The notes under the pieces were generated by a model. That model saw only the letters and a list, made by a program, of their open reading frames with translations. It was not told the DNA's origin and searched no databases. Positions 1 to 10,184 of a DNA stretch of 64,000 nucleotides are shown here, piece after piece. Made by a program: the position numbers and the translations under genes. Numbering within the stretch: position 1 is the first letter of the stretch; every line of letters starts with the position of its first letter. Source of the stretch: Roseovarius sp. M141 (lineage in GTDB: Bacteria > Pseudomonadota > Alphaproteobacteria > Rhodobacterales > Rhodobacteraceae); assembly GCF_024355225.1 (NCBI RefSeq), contig NZ_VCNH01000002.1:1-64000 (forward strand), written 5' to 3'.

Positions 1-1884
<1,884 letters not shown>

Positions 1885-2155
1885 GCATCTCTCCTCAAGT
1901 GAATGTGAACGGGTGACGTGAGGGTAATCGTACTATGGCTTGCCGCGTCGCAGAAGGATTATTCTGCAATCGCGCATCGGTTTTGTAATAATATTTGCCG
2001 TCAGAAGACAGTATTGTAAATAAATTATCAAGCCGTCTCAGGGGTAGATGCGCAGGTTTTACATGCGCCTGATGTCTGCTTTTACGCAGTTGACAAAAGG
2101 CACGGGGGCTGTTTCCGGGCCTCCGGCGGTTTGTGCAAAGCCGCGCGGCGGGCAT

Positions 2156-2181
2156 AAAAAAAAGCCGCCTTGCGGCGGCTT
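2156..2181 (-). terminator. Intrinsic terminator of the VPLPA-CTERM gene
   Basis: Read on the minus strand, an 8-bp GC-rich stem (2174-2181 pairing with 2162-2169) with a 4-base loop is followed by a run of eight T. It lies 33 bases past the stop codon of the gene at 2214-2972 and points the same way. Classic rho-independent form. Confidence 0.85.
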
Positions 2182-2213
2182 CTCGATTTGCTGGCGTTTG
2201 GTCTTTGAACGTA

Positions 2214-2972
2214 TCAGGTCGTTAAAACGTCCGTAGCCGCCGCGTGCCTGGGGATCGCGCGTACCGCGACAAAGATCCCCATCGCCGCCAGAAGCATCAA
2301 CAGGGATGCCGGCAGCGGTACCGGAGTCAAACCGCCGCGTCGCTCCAGAGCTTCAAAGTCGTGCCCCCAAATCAGAGCGCCCAAAAATCCGTTTCCCTCC
2401 AAGCCGCTGAAGTCAATCAGCAGGTTCGTGAATGCTGCCTCGCCGACCGAACCATTTCTGATCTGGGTAAGGCCAGAGTATGTGACGTTCACGATGCCGT
2501 TCAAGGCATCACCGCCTTGGGAGATGTGAAATGGGACCCCGCCGCCATAGGGGGCGGACGTATTCCTTCCATCCCGCCCAGGATGGGCGTTGGTATTTCC
2601 AAAGGGCCTGGTGGGCGCCAGACTCAGTTCAATCGATTGCACCCGCTTGTTGGCCTGCATCTCGAAGCCCCACCGCTCAAAATCCAGTGACGTGTCCGAA
2701 CTGGCATAGTCGGTGGCTGCTCTTCGCGGATTGCGGCGGCCGCCCGCCTGATTCAAGCTTCCGGTTGTGCCGTCCGTGTAGACCACTTGGATCAACGAAC
2801 CGACAAGATCGGTTGTATATCTCGAGGTGTCGGGCCGGGTCCCTTCGGGGCGCGGATTGGTAAGGGCCATGTCGTGATTGACAATGACCGTGGCGGCCTG
2901 CGCCGGAGTGACACCAAAAGACGCTACAGTAGCTGTTGCTACACAAATAACCGTCGCAAAGACAAAACGCAT
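2214..2972 (-). CDS. VPLPA-CTERM sorting-domain surface protein
   Basis: Predicted secreted protein of 252 residues. The N-terminus (MRFVFATVICVATATVASF, then a VTPAQA cleavage region) is a clear Sec signal peptide, which is why the ATG at 2972 is preferred to an in-frame GTG at 2987. The C-terminus carries the VPLPASLLMLLAAMGIF motif followed by a hydrophobic span and basic residues (VRAIPRH), the hallmark of VPLPA-CTERM proteins processed by exosortase XrtD. The tail after the hydrophobic span is longer and less arginine-rich than usual. The middle has no recognised enzymatic domain. It is monocistronic with its own terminator. A matching exosortase lies at 39019-40635. Its role on the surface is unknown. 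Confidence 0.85.
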   Translation of the reverse strand: MRFVFATVICVATATVASFGVTPAQAATVIVNHDMALTNPRPEGTRPDTSRYTTDLVGSLIQVVYTDGTTGSLNQAGGRRNPRRAATDYASSDTSLDFERWGFEMQANKRVQSIELSLAPTRPFGNTNAHPGRDGRNTSAPYGGGVPFHISQGGDALNGIVNVTYSGLTQIRNGSVGEAAFTNLLIDFSGLEGNGFLGALIWGHDFEALERRGGLTPVPLPASLLMLLAAMGIFVAVRAIPRHAAATDVLTT

Positions 2973-2987
2973 ATTTACCACTCGCAC

Positions 2988-3499
2988 AAATAAAAGGCAT
3001 ACTAAACACTACTGCTACGGCTGCGATGTTAGCCAAACTCCGCCGATAATGCCATAGCCTAAAATTTTACTTGCTAATCGAAAAAAGCCGTCAGGCCCAG
3101 GGCGGAAGCGAAGGTTTTGCTGAAGGAGATATCCGACAGAGATTTGTTCTTGACGAATTATCATTTATCTACAGAGTGTTGACCTTTTTTCTGGGATTGT
3201 TCTGCGTACCGTGTGGCTTGGGCATCTTGCGGTTCAGGGGGAACGCCATGTTTCAACACTGTTACGAAGAGTGAGGGTGCAGGTCTCTCAGTCATGTTGG
3301 TTTGAGCTTTGATTCCCTTCATCCGGCTTGTGGCCGTTGGCTTGCAGAGCCGTTCAATTATCTTTCCGTCCTTCGCTTATCAAAGTTGGCAAAACGGCTA
3401 CATGACGGGACAGGCGCGCTGCGCAGGTGCAGGAAATCGGCAAATGGCGCGGCATATGCAGCGGCAGGGCCATCACCGTAGCCTTCCCAGACGCCGCCC
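2988..3499. other. Intergenic region, no convincing gene
   Basis: The first 80 bases upstream of the VPLPA gene are A+T-rich and probably hold its promoter. A 67-codon open frame at 3071-3274 has no family resemblance and no good ribosome site. From about 3300 the sequence runs into transposase debris. Confidence 0.4.
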
Positions 3500-3668
3500 T
3501 GCAATTTCCCGTCGCCTCGTTCACCACTTCGTTCGCCTTCTTCAATTGCCCGGCGAACCCCTCCAGGGCGGTTCGGGTCATGTCGATCCGGCCTTCGTGC
3601 CGGTCAGTTTCCCAGATCATCACCTCCGCGAAGGTCCGATGGATGTCTATTGCGATCACGCGTCGCAT
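3500..3668 (-). pseudogene. IS110-family transposase, N-terminal fragment
   Basis: Starting at an ATG at 3668 the minus strand reads MRRVIAIDIHRTFAEVMIWE and continues to NEVVNEATGNC. This is the opening of the DEDD (RuvC-like) domain of IS110 transposases. The first catalytic aspartate context (AIDIH) is present. Resemblance stops near 3500 and the remaining three quarters of the protein are missing. Confidence 0.7.
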
Positions 3669-3876
3669 GCACGCTCCTCCCTTGTCAGTGACAAAAACGG
3701 GAGCGGCGGGCGACGCGACACCTACGGATTCACGCTCTCGGCGCAACGGAGCGTGTCGGGGCGGCCAGCTACTAACTCGAGCTCTCGGCTCATGCTATAG
3801 GAACGGCCTGCCCGCACCATATACCCTAATCCGGGGGTCGGGGCCGGACATTGGCACCGGGATCTGCATTCCGGTT

Positions 3877-4022
3877 ACCAACGCCATCGAGAGCCTGGAC
3901 CGTGTAATCTGGAAATCGATCAAGACGCGCGGCTCAGTCCCGACCGAGGAAGCCGCGACCAAGCTGATCTATCTGGCGATCCGCAACTTTGAGAAAGCCC
4001 GCAGAAAGCTCCGACAATGGCC
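3877..4022 (+). pseudogene. IS256-family transposase, C-terminal fragment
   Basis: The plus strand encodes TNAIESLDRVIWKSIKTRG and LIYLAIRNFEKA, the conserved C-terminal block of mutator-type (IS256) transposases containing the catalytic-region NAIES motif. Resemblance is lost after about 4022. A related but non-overlapping tail piece is at 16430-16500. It is a dead remnant. Confidence 0.7.
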
Positions 4023-4267
4023 TCTCGGCGATTGCGAGCCAGATCAAAGATCTCCTACCGTGGAACTACGCCAAATATGTGGGATCGGCGAATCGACAAC
4101 AAAATTCTCGCCCCTTTCTGACTTTAGGGGCGAGAAGCCGGTTGATTTCATTTGCCAAAACCTGGAAAAAGAACCATAGCTTTCATAAGCGAACATGGCC
4201 CCCCGAGGATCAAACGCTCCGACCGGGTCGAGAGCGGATCTGAATACCAAGTATAGGCACGAACACC

Positions 4268-4344
4268 GCCCGCGTAATTCAACTGGATAGAATATCCGAC
4301 TTCTAATCGGACTGTTGGGGGTTCGAGTCCTCCCGCGGGCACCA
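4268..4344 (+). tRNA. tRNA-Arg (anticodon TCT)
   Basis: The full cloverleaf can be drawn: acceptor GCCCGCG/CGCGGGC, D stem ATTC/GAAT, anticodon stem TCCGA/TCGGA with loop CTTCTAA (anticodon TCT), T arm with loop TTCGAGT, and encoded discriminator plus CCA (4341-4344). It decodes AGA/AGG arginine codons. It sits amid IS debris. tRNA genes are common integration points, but I see no repeated 3' end elsewhere in the window that would mark an attachment site. Confidence 0.93.
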
Positions 4345-4498
4345 TTTCGGGGCTGTCGAGATGCCAATGCACCATAAGCTTGCACGATTTGGCGTTTTTC
4401 ATGCACACCCCCTGTCAAGAGACTTGGGGTGCTGTGGCGAAGGTTTCTTCTAGCACACAGGGATAGAACGGTATTTCAGCATAACTCGTGGCTAGCGG

Positions 4499-4714
4499 TC
4501 ACTTTCCTTCCTGAGATTTCAGGAGTGCCACAACCGGCTCAACAGCGTTGCGAAGATAGACTGGTCCGACATCCAAGCCGTTCGGGCGGAACGGCTGGAC
4601 CCCCTCGCTCTGCAGAACGGCCCGAATCGTGTTCAAATGCGCACCGGTTTCGGCCGACAGCATCGATGGTGTCGTGTAGTTGGCCTCAAACGCAGCGATG
4701 TCGTCGGAGCTATG
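4499..4714 (-). pseudogene. C-terminal half of a gene split by an IS256 element
   Basis: The minus strand reads SSDDIAAFEANYTTPSMLS, then SAETGAHLNTIRAVLQSEG, and ends in VALLKSQEGK. The central part looks like a helix-turn-helix. It is the continuation of the piece at 6085-6393. If the IS256 element and one copy of an 8-base target repeat (AGCTATG at 4708-4714, AGCTCATG at 6085-6092, the former lacking one base) are removed, the two halves join in frame as ...MSRDDMSSDDIAAF.... I do not recognise the family. A transposon accessory (TniQ-like) origin is only a guess. Confidence 0.55.
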
Positions 4715-6084
4715 GGTGAATCTGGTGTTTGGGTGATTTGAAAGCTGGCGGTGCATCTGGTTGGATTGTCGTTGTGACACAACCTTCCAACTATTTAGGA
4801 CGCACCACCATGGAAGAAGATAACATCGTCGAATTCGCCGGTCGAGACGCGGTTTCCGATCCGCTGACCGACCTGCTGCGCAAGAGCGCGCGGCAGTTGC
4901 TGCAATCAGCTGTGGAGGCCGAGCTCGAAGGCTTCCTCGCCCAATTCCAGGACGAACGCACACTGGAGGGCCGCGCTGCCGTCGTGCGCAATGGCCATCA
5001 TCCCGAACGTGCCGTGCAGACCGGGATCGGCCCCGTGACGGTTCAGGTGCCGAAAGTGCGCTCGAAGACAGGCAGGCCGGTCACATTCCACTCCGCTTTG
5101 GTGCCGCCCTATGTTCGAAAGGCCAAATCCATCGAGGCTGCGCTGCCCTGGCTCTACCTGAAGGGCATTTCTACCGGGGAAATGGGTGCGGCGCTGAAGG
5201 CACTCGTGGGGCCTGACGCGACCGGCTTCTCGGCCAACACGGTATCACGGCTCAAGGCGAAATGGGCGGCGGAGTATACCGACTGGCGCAAGGTTGATCT
5301 GAGCCGCGATGACTGGGTCTACATCTGGGCCGATGGCATCTATAGTGGGCTGCGCGGCACCGACGACCGTCTGTGCGCGCTTGTCGTCATTGGCGTAAAC
5401 GCCCGGGGAGAGAAGAAATTCCTCGCAATCGACGACGGCGTGCGCGAATCCACCCAGAGTTGGCGCGAGGTCCTGCTCGCTCTCAAGAGCCGTGGCCTCA
5501 CCGCGCCTAAACTGGCGATCGGAGACGGCGCGATGGGGTTCTGGGCTGCACTGGAGGAAATCTTCCCCACAACGCGGCAGCAGCGATGCTGGGTCCACAA
5601 GTCCGCCAACGTTCTGAACTACCTGCCCAAGCTGTCTCAACCGAAGGCCAGAAAAATGCTCCATGACATCTGGAAAGCCGAAACCCGCGCCGACGCTGTG
5701 AAGGGGTTCGACCTGTTCATCGCAACCTTTGACGCAAAATATCCCAAGGCCGCCGAATGTCTGGAGCGAGACAGGAACGAGTTGCTGACTTTCTACGGCT
5801 TTCCCGCCCAGCACTGGCAGAGTATCCGAACCTCCAATCCAATTGAAAGCGCGTTTGCCACGATCCGCCACCGCACCAAACGGACGAAGGGCTGCCTGAG
5901 CCGTGACGGCATGTTGCATATGATGTTCAAACTCGCCTGCTGCGCAGAGGAAAGCTGGCGTCGGCTCCGAGGCTTTGCCCACCTTGCTGACGTCATCCAA
6001 GGCGTCGATTTCGTCAACGGCACCAGGCCAGCAGAACCAGATCAAGCCGCCGCATGAAAATCCTCAAACACCAGATTTGACAAA
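4715..6084 (+). mobile_element. IS256-family insertion sequence, apparently complete
   Basis: About 1.37 kb with one transposase gene. Imperfect inverted ends share the core AATCTGGTGTTTG: GAATCTGGTGTTTGGG near 4718-4733 and, on the opposite strand, AAATCTGGTGTTTGAGG near 6063-6079. Near-identical flanks (AGCTATG and AGCTCATG) fit the 8-9 bp target duplication of this family with one later base loss. It interrupts an older open frame. Confidence 0.75.
4810..6057 (+). CDS. IS256-family (mutator-type) transposase
   Basis: DDE transposase of 415 residues, the usual length for the family, and apparently intact. The start ATG at 4810 (MEEDNIVEFAGRDAVSDPL) is chosen because the open frame upstream is the element's own left end. 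Recognisable blocks are PYVRKAKSIEAALPWLYLKG, the first aspartate in WADGIYSGLRG, the second in IGDGAMGFWAALEE, QQRCWVHKSANVLNYLPK, and the C-terminal NPIESAFATIRHRTKRTKG containing the glutamate. It moves the element by cut-and-paste or a circular intermediate. An antisense open frame at 5245-6045 is a shadow. Confidence 0.93.
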   Translation: MEEDNIVEFAGRDAVSDPLTDLLRKSARQLLQSAVEAELEGFLAQFQDERTLEGRAAVVRNGHHPERAVQTGIGPVTVQVPKVRSKTGRPVTFHSALVPPYVRKAKSIEAALPWLYLKGISTGEMGAALKALVGPDATGFSANTVSRLKAKWAAEYTDWRKVDLSRDDWVYIWADGIYSGLRGTDDRLCALVVIGVNARGEKKFLAIDDGVRESTQSWREVLLALKSRGLTAPKLAIGDGAMGFWAALEEIFPTTRQQRCWVHKSANVLNYLPKLSQPKARKMLHDIWKAETRADAVKGFDLFIATFDAKYPKAAECLERDRNELLTFYGFPAQHWQSIRTSNPIESAFATIRHRTKRTKGCLSRDGMLHMMFKLACCAEESWRRLRGFAHLADVIQGVDFVNGTRPAEPDQAAA

Positions 6085-6393
6085 AGCTCATGTCGTCGCG
6101 GCTCATGCGCCATTCCCGACGCTTAGTCGTAGGATTCAAAACCAACATCGCAGGCGTGTCACCACCTTCGATCAGAGCCAGGAATTGACCTTTCCCCCGA
6201 ATACCCGCCGACCGAGCGAAGGCCGCTGCTGTCATCTCTCCTTGGTTGGTCGATGGCTTGCGCTTCGGCGCGACCTTCGCCTTGAACGCAGCAACTTCAG
6301 TGATTTCCACCACAAGCCCGTGGTAACCGGACACATCAGGACGCTGACCAAGGCGCAGAGAACCCGTCCGGATGGCCGCAATGATCTCGCCTG
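6085..6393 (-). pseudogene. Upstream half of the IS256-interrupted gene
   Basis: The minus strand from about 6393 reads EIIAAIRTGSLRLGQRPDVS, LVVEITEVAAFKAKVAPK, and ends RREWRMSRDDM at the IS256 boundary. It continues in frame into 4499-4714 when the IS is removed in silico. The true N-terminus is absent because an IS21 end abuts near 6391. Family not recognised. The gene was already dead or was killed by these insertions. Confidence 0.5.
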
Positions 6394-6917
6394 TTGATTG
6401 TCACTGAGAACTGACCCGGCATTGTCACCGAGACTTGACCCACCCAGCTGTTATGTTCTTTGCGTCATGATGGCGTCAATACTGCTGTCTCCTTTCGTTT
6501 CTTTTTCGCTGTTTCGGAGCTGGCCTTGAACCGATAGCTGTCATTGCCGGTCTCCAGGATGTGGCAGCGGTGGGTAAGGCGGTCGAGTAGCGCGGTGGTC
6601 ATTTTCGCATCGCCGAACACGCTGGCCCATTCGCTGAAGCTCAAGTTCGTAGTGATGACGACGCTGGTGCGCTCGTAGAGTTTACTGAGAAGGTGGAACA
6701 ACAACGCGCCTCCCGAAGCACTGAACGGCAGATATCCCAGCTCATCCAGGATCACCAAGTCGGTTTTCACCAGCGCCTCAGCGATCTTCCCCGCCTTGCC
6801 TTGGGCCTTTTCCTGCTCCAGCGCATTGACCAACTCAACCGTCGAGAAGAAGCGGACGCGTTTACGGTGACTCGGGGACGCCACCCAAACCTGTCCAGAA
6901 AAGCCGGACCACTTCAC
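6391..6917 (-). mobile_element. IS21-family remnant (one end plus partial istB)
   Basis: At 6391-6440 two direct repeats (TGTCACTGAGAACTGACCC and TGTCACCGAGACTTGACCC) form the multiple terminal repeat typical of IS21 ends. The adjoining gene is the C-terminal part of IstB. istA and the other end are missing, and unrelated sequence begins by about 6920, just before the arabinose operon. Confidence 0.7.
6465..6860 (-). pseudogene. istB: IstB-type transposition ATPase, N-terminally truncated
   Basis: C-terminal half of the AAA+ helper protein of IS21 transposition. Visible are [17 protein letters not shown], the Walker B segment [30 protein letters not shown] with the sensor-1 asparagine, and [20 protein letters not shown]. 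Walker A and the N-terminal domain are missing upstream of about 6860, so it cannot bind ATP normally. It is a dead remnant marking the left edge of the D-arabinose cassette. Confidence 0.85.
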
Positions 6918-6985
6918 GGAGCCGGGGGGGCCGTTGCAAAGCGCTATCGATATATTTACTTGGTCTGCCTATAGGGTATAACTCA

Positions 6986-8446
6986 GTGAAATCTCATTGG
7001 GCTGAAAAATTGAACAACAAATCAATTGAAATCGGCGTTCTTACCGTCGATCTTGACGGTACTCTGCTGCGGTCGGATATGCTGTTTGAGAGCTTCTGGT
7101 CAGCTGTAGGCCGTGACTGGCGCAGTCCGTTGCGAGCGGTTGCAAACTTGATCAGGGGTAAAGCTGCTTTAAAGGAGTACTTGTCCCAAGTCGCTGATAT
7201 CGACGTCGCCACACTGCCTTATGACGCCGGGGTGATCGAGCGGATTCAGGAATGGCGCGCTCGTGGCGGACGCACTGCACTTGTCACCGCAACCGATCAG
7301 AAGATCGCGGATCGAATAGCTGAACACCTCCAGTTGTTCGACGAGGTGCATGGCTCTGATGGTACGACAAATTTGAAAGGAACTGCCAAGGCCAAGTTTC
7401 TGACGGATCGATTTGGGGCGCAGGGTTTTGTCTATATGGGCGATTCTTCGGCGGATCTACCGGTTTGGAAGGCTGCTGGACATGCAATCCCGGTAAATGC
7501 TTCCGTTGCATTGCGCGCGCAGGTTGATCGACTGGGCGTTCCAGTCGATCCGCTGATGACATTGTCGCCGACTTTGTCGCCTTATCTAAAGGCACTCCGG
7601 CCGCATCAATGGCTTAAGAATGTCCTCGTCTTTCTGCCGGTTCTGGCGGCTCATCAATTGACTGGGGCGGCTCTTTTTCAGAGCCTGCTGGCCTTTATCG
7701 CCTTCTCTTTGGTGGCATCCAGCGTCTATGTACTCAACGATCTGCTCGATCTGAAGATGGATCGGGCGCATCCACGTAAGCGTAACCGCCCCTTTGCTTC
7801 GGGTAGCATCCCAATTGCTCATGGCACTTGGATGGCTAGCGGGATTTTGGTTTGCGGAATTGCCCTGTCTCTGCTTCTGGGCAAGGAATTTGGGTTGGCG
7901 ATGCTGGCCTACTATTTGATAACATTTGCCTATTCTGTAAATCTCAAGCGCCGTGCAATCGTTGACATCTGTGTGCTGGCCGGACTTTATACTCTCCGGA
8001 TAGTGGCGGGAGGCGCTGCGGCGGGCATTCCGTTGTCGGTTTGGCTGCTGGCTTTCTCGACTTTTTTCTTCTTTGCTCTGGCGGCGGTTAAGCGGCAAGC
8101 TGAGCTAGTGGATATGGCGGAACGTGGAAAGCTGGATGCGAGCGGACGTGGCTACCATGTCGACGACCTGCCGATCATCTCAATGATGGCCATCGGGTCG
8201 GGCTATGTCTCGGTTTTGATCATGGCACTTTACGTAAATTCTCCGGCTGTCGTTGAACTCTACTCAGCACCAGCAGTACTTTGGGGTATCTGCTTCGTTT
8301 TGCTGTATTGGATCAGCCGTATCGTCATGCTAACCCACCGCGGCCATATGCATGATGATCCGGTCATATTTGCGGCCAAAGACAAGATTAGCCTGCTTTG
8401 TCTGCTGGTTATTCTCACTTTTGCAATTGCGGGGGCGGTGGTGTGA
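6986..8446 (+). CDS. HAD phosphatase / UbiA-type polyprenyl-P phosphoribosyltransferase fusion
   Basis: 486 residues from a GTG at 6986 (the HAD motif begins at about residue 19, so no later start fits). Residues 1-195 are a HAD hydrolase: VDLDGTLLRSD (motif I), ALVTATD (motif II), GDSSADLPVW (motif IV). Residues about 200-486 are a multi-span UbiA prenyltransferase with the metal-binding NDLLDLKMDRAHPRKRNRP at residues 251-269 and a second motif around YSVNLKRRAIVD. In mycobacteria the UbiA enzyme (Rv3806c) transfers 5-phosphoribosyl from PRPP to polyprenyl phosphate and a separate phosphatase removes the 5-phosphate. The HAD part here may do the second step (inference). First gene of an operon whose genes overlap by four bases. 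Located in the inner membrane. Confidence 0.85.
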   Translation: MKSHWAEKLNNKSIEIGVLTVDLDGTLLRSDMLFESFWSAVGRDWRSPLRAVANLIRGKAALKEYLSQVADIDVATLPYDAGVIERIQEWRARGGRTALVTATDQKIADRIAEHLQLFDEVHGSDGTTNLKGTAKAKFLTDRFGAQGFVYMGDSSADLPVWKAAGHAIPVNASVALRAQVDRLGVPVDPLMTLSPTLSPYLKALRPHQWLKNVLVFLPVLAAHQLTGAALFQSLLAFIAFSLVASSVYVLNDLLDLKMDRAHPRKRNRPFASGSIPIAHGTWMASGILVCGIALSLLLGKEFGLAMLAYYLITFAYSVNLKRRAIVDICVLAGLYTLRIVAGGAAAGIPLSVWLLAFSTFFFFALAAVKRQAELVDMAERGKLDASGRGYHVDDLPIISMMAIGSGYVSVLIMALYVNSPAVVELYSAPAVLWGICFVLLYWISRIVMLTHRGHMHDDPVIFAAKDKISLLCLLVILTFAIAGAVV

Positions 8447-8865
8447 AACTTCGGACATTGGTGCTTCGCTACGCAGCTTTTGCGTTGCTGGCAACAGTAG
8501 CCAATCTCGCAGCCCAACGACTGGTCTTGGCAGGCGGTGGCACACCCTCATGGTTCATCGCGGCAATTGGTATTGGTACGATTGTCGGTCTGGTCGTCAA
8601 ATATGCGTTGGATAAACGCTGGATCTTCGATGACCGCAGTACCGGAGTGAAGGCGCATGGCAAAAAGTTCTCACTATACACGGCTATGGGTTTGATAACG
8701 ACTGGGATTTTCTGGGGAACGGAAACGGCCTTCTGGCTGGTTTGGCAGACCGACCTGATGCGCGAACTGGGTGCGGTTCTGGGGCTCTCGGTTGGGTATG
8801 TCGTTAAATATAATCTTGACCGCCGTTTCGTCTTTGCCGGTGCAAAATTGGAGCCGTCAACATGA
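8443..8865 (+). CDS. GtrA-family membrane protein
   Basis: 140 residues, four membrane spans, starting at a GTG that overlaps the upstream stop by four bases (GTGA). A longer in-frame start at 8398 would overlap the previous gene more and is less likely. It shows the typical GtrA pattern: N-terminal RYAAFALLATVANL, KYALDKRWIF, and the repeated-half motif VGYVVKYNLDRRFVF near the end. GtrA proteins are proposed flippases for polyprenyl-linked sugars. Within this operon it is the natural candidate to flip polyprenyl-phospho-D-arabinose to the periplasmic face (inference from context and family). Confidence 0.85.
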   Translation: MKLRTLVLRYAAFALLATVANLAAQRLVLAGGGTPSWFIAAIGIGTIVGLVVKYALDKRWIFDDRSTGVKAHGKKFSLYTAMGLITTGIFWGTETAFWLVWQTDLMRELGAVLGLSVGYVVKYNLDRRFVFAGAKLEPST

Positions 8866-10184
8866 AGCTGTCCGGCTGGGGTCGTTTTCCAACCTACGAA
8901 GCCCGGTTTTCGGCACCTCGAACAGAAGACAGCTTGCGCGAAAGGGTTGCAGAGGGAAGAGTCATCGCTCGCGGCAACGGGAGAGCTTACGGCGATTCCG
9001 CTGTAAGTATCAGCAATACCGTGCACATGGGGCGGTTCAACCGAATGATCTCTTTCGATGGAGAAACCGGTCAGTTGGTGGCAGAGGCGGGGGTGCTGGC
9101 CGGCGACATCATCTCCAGTTTTTTGCTGAGAGGTTGGTTTTTGCCGGTTACACCGGGGACAAAATTCGTGACGCTGGGCGGGATGATCGCGGCCGATGTA
9201 CATGGCAAGAACCACCATTGCGATGGTGGTTTTGGCAATTTTACAGACTGGGTCGACGTGATGGGGCCGGATGGGGCGATCATCCGCTGTTCACGCGAAG
9301 AGAATACCAACCTTTTTTGCTGGACGCTGGGGGGTATGGGGCTGACCGGAGTGATTGTCCGGGCAGCTGTTCGACTGCGCCCGGTGGAGTCCGGCTGGAT
9401 ACGCCAGAAAATGGTACCGACAGCAAATTTGGGTGAAACCATCGACGCTTTTGAGGCGGCTCAGGATTCGACCTATTCCGTGGCATGGATCGACTGCCTG
9501 AGCAAAGGGGATCGGCTTGGACGATCACTGATCATGTTTGGTGAACATGCAACCGTTGATGAACTGGATGAAAGCCGCAAATCAAACCCTTTCAAATGTA
9601 TTCCAAAGCGCAAGCTTTCCATGCCGCTATCGCCGCCTGCCGCGCTGATGAACGGCACATTCGTGCGGGTATTCAACGCGCTGTATTATCGGAACGGCTT
9701 GCGAAAAGCGGGTGAAGGACTGGTTGACTGGGATAGCTATTTTTATCCTCTCGACGCAATTCTGAACTGGAATCGGATCTATGGTCGGAAGGGCTTTGCC
9801 CAGTTTCAATGCGTTCTACCGCTAGAGACGTCGCATTTGGGACTGCAAGCACTTCTAGAGGCAATTTCAGCGGCAGGTGCCGGGTCGTTTCTGGCAGTGC
9901 TCAAGCGTTTGGGCGAACAGTCGAGCCGGTTCTCGTTCCCGATGCCTGGCTATACGCTGGCACTCGATTTTCCCATGAGTTCCCAAACGCTGCAACTGAT
10001 GGAACAATTGGATGAGATTACACTGGAGCATGGAGGGAGGTTTTACCTCGCAAAGGACAGTCGGATGAGCGCCGAAACACTTTGGCAATCAGATACAAGA
10101 ACAGAAGGTTTTGTGCAGATGCGGGATGATATGGGACTACGGACGATCTTCACGTCGGAACAATCGCAAAGGTTGCAGTTATGA
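8862..10184 (+). CDS. dprE1: DprE1-like decaprenylphosphoryl-ribose 2'-oxidase
   Basis: 440-residue FAD-dependent oxidase that would convert polyprenyl-phospho-ribose to the 2'-keto form. The start ATG overlaps the GtrA stop (ATGA). The FAD-binding domain shows GRVIARGNGRAYGDSAVS, PGTKFVTLGGMIAADVHGKN and HHCDGGFGNFTDWVDVMGPD. The C-terminal domain has GYTLALDFPM and YLAKDSRMSAETLW. Lys398 in AKDSR aligns with the active-site Lys418 of the M. tuberculosis enzyme, and Ala367 in TLALDF aligns with its Cys387, the cysteine attacked by benzothiazinones. Length is close to the 461 residues of the mycobacterial enzyme. Pairs with the DprE2-like reductase that follows. Confidence 0.9.
   Translation: MKLSGWGRFPTYEARFSAPRTEDSLRERVAEGRVIARGNGRAYGDSAVSISNTVHMGRFNRMISFDGETGQLVAEAGVLAGDIISSFLLRGWFLPVTPGTKFVTLGGMIAADVHGKNHHCDGGFGNFTDWVDVMGPDGAIIRCSREENTNLFCWTLGGMGLTGVIVRAAVRLRPVESGWIRQKMVPTANLGETIDAFEAAQDSTYSVAWIDCLSKGDRLGRSLIMFGEHATVDELDESRKSNPFKCIPKRKLSMPLSPPAALMNGTFVRVFNALYYRNGLRKAGEGLVDWDSYFYPLDAILNWNRIYGRKGFAQFQCVLPLETSHLGLQALLEAISAAGAGSFLAVLKRLGEQSSRFSFPMPGYTLALDFPMSSQTLQLMEQLDEITLEHGGRFYLAKDSRMSAETLWQSDTRTEGFVQMRDDMGLRTIFTSEQSQRLQL

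Noticed and set aside
3071..3274. 67-codon open frame upstream of the IS debris
   Set aside because: No ribosome site, no family resemblance, composition like non-coding DNA.
4268..4344. tRNA-Arg as an integration site for an island ending at the tyrosine recombinase
   Set aside because: No repeat of the tRNA 3' end was found elsewhere in the window, and the recombinase is of a transposon type rather than a tRNA-targeting phage type.
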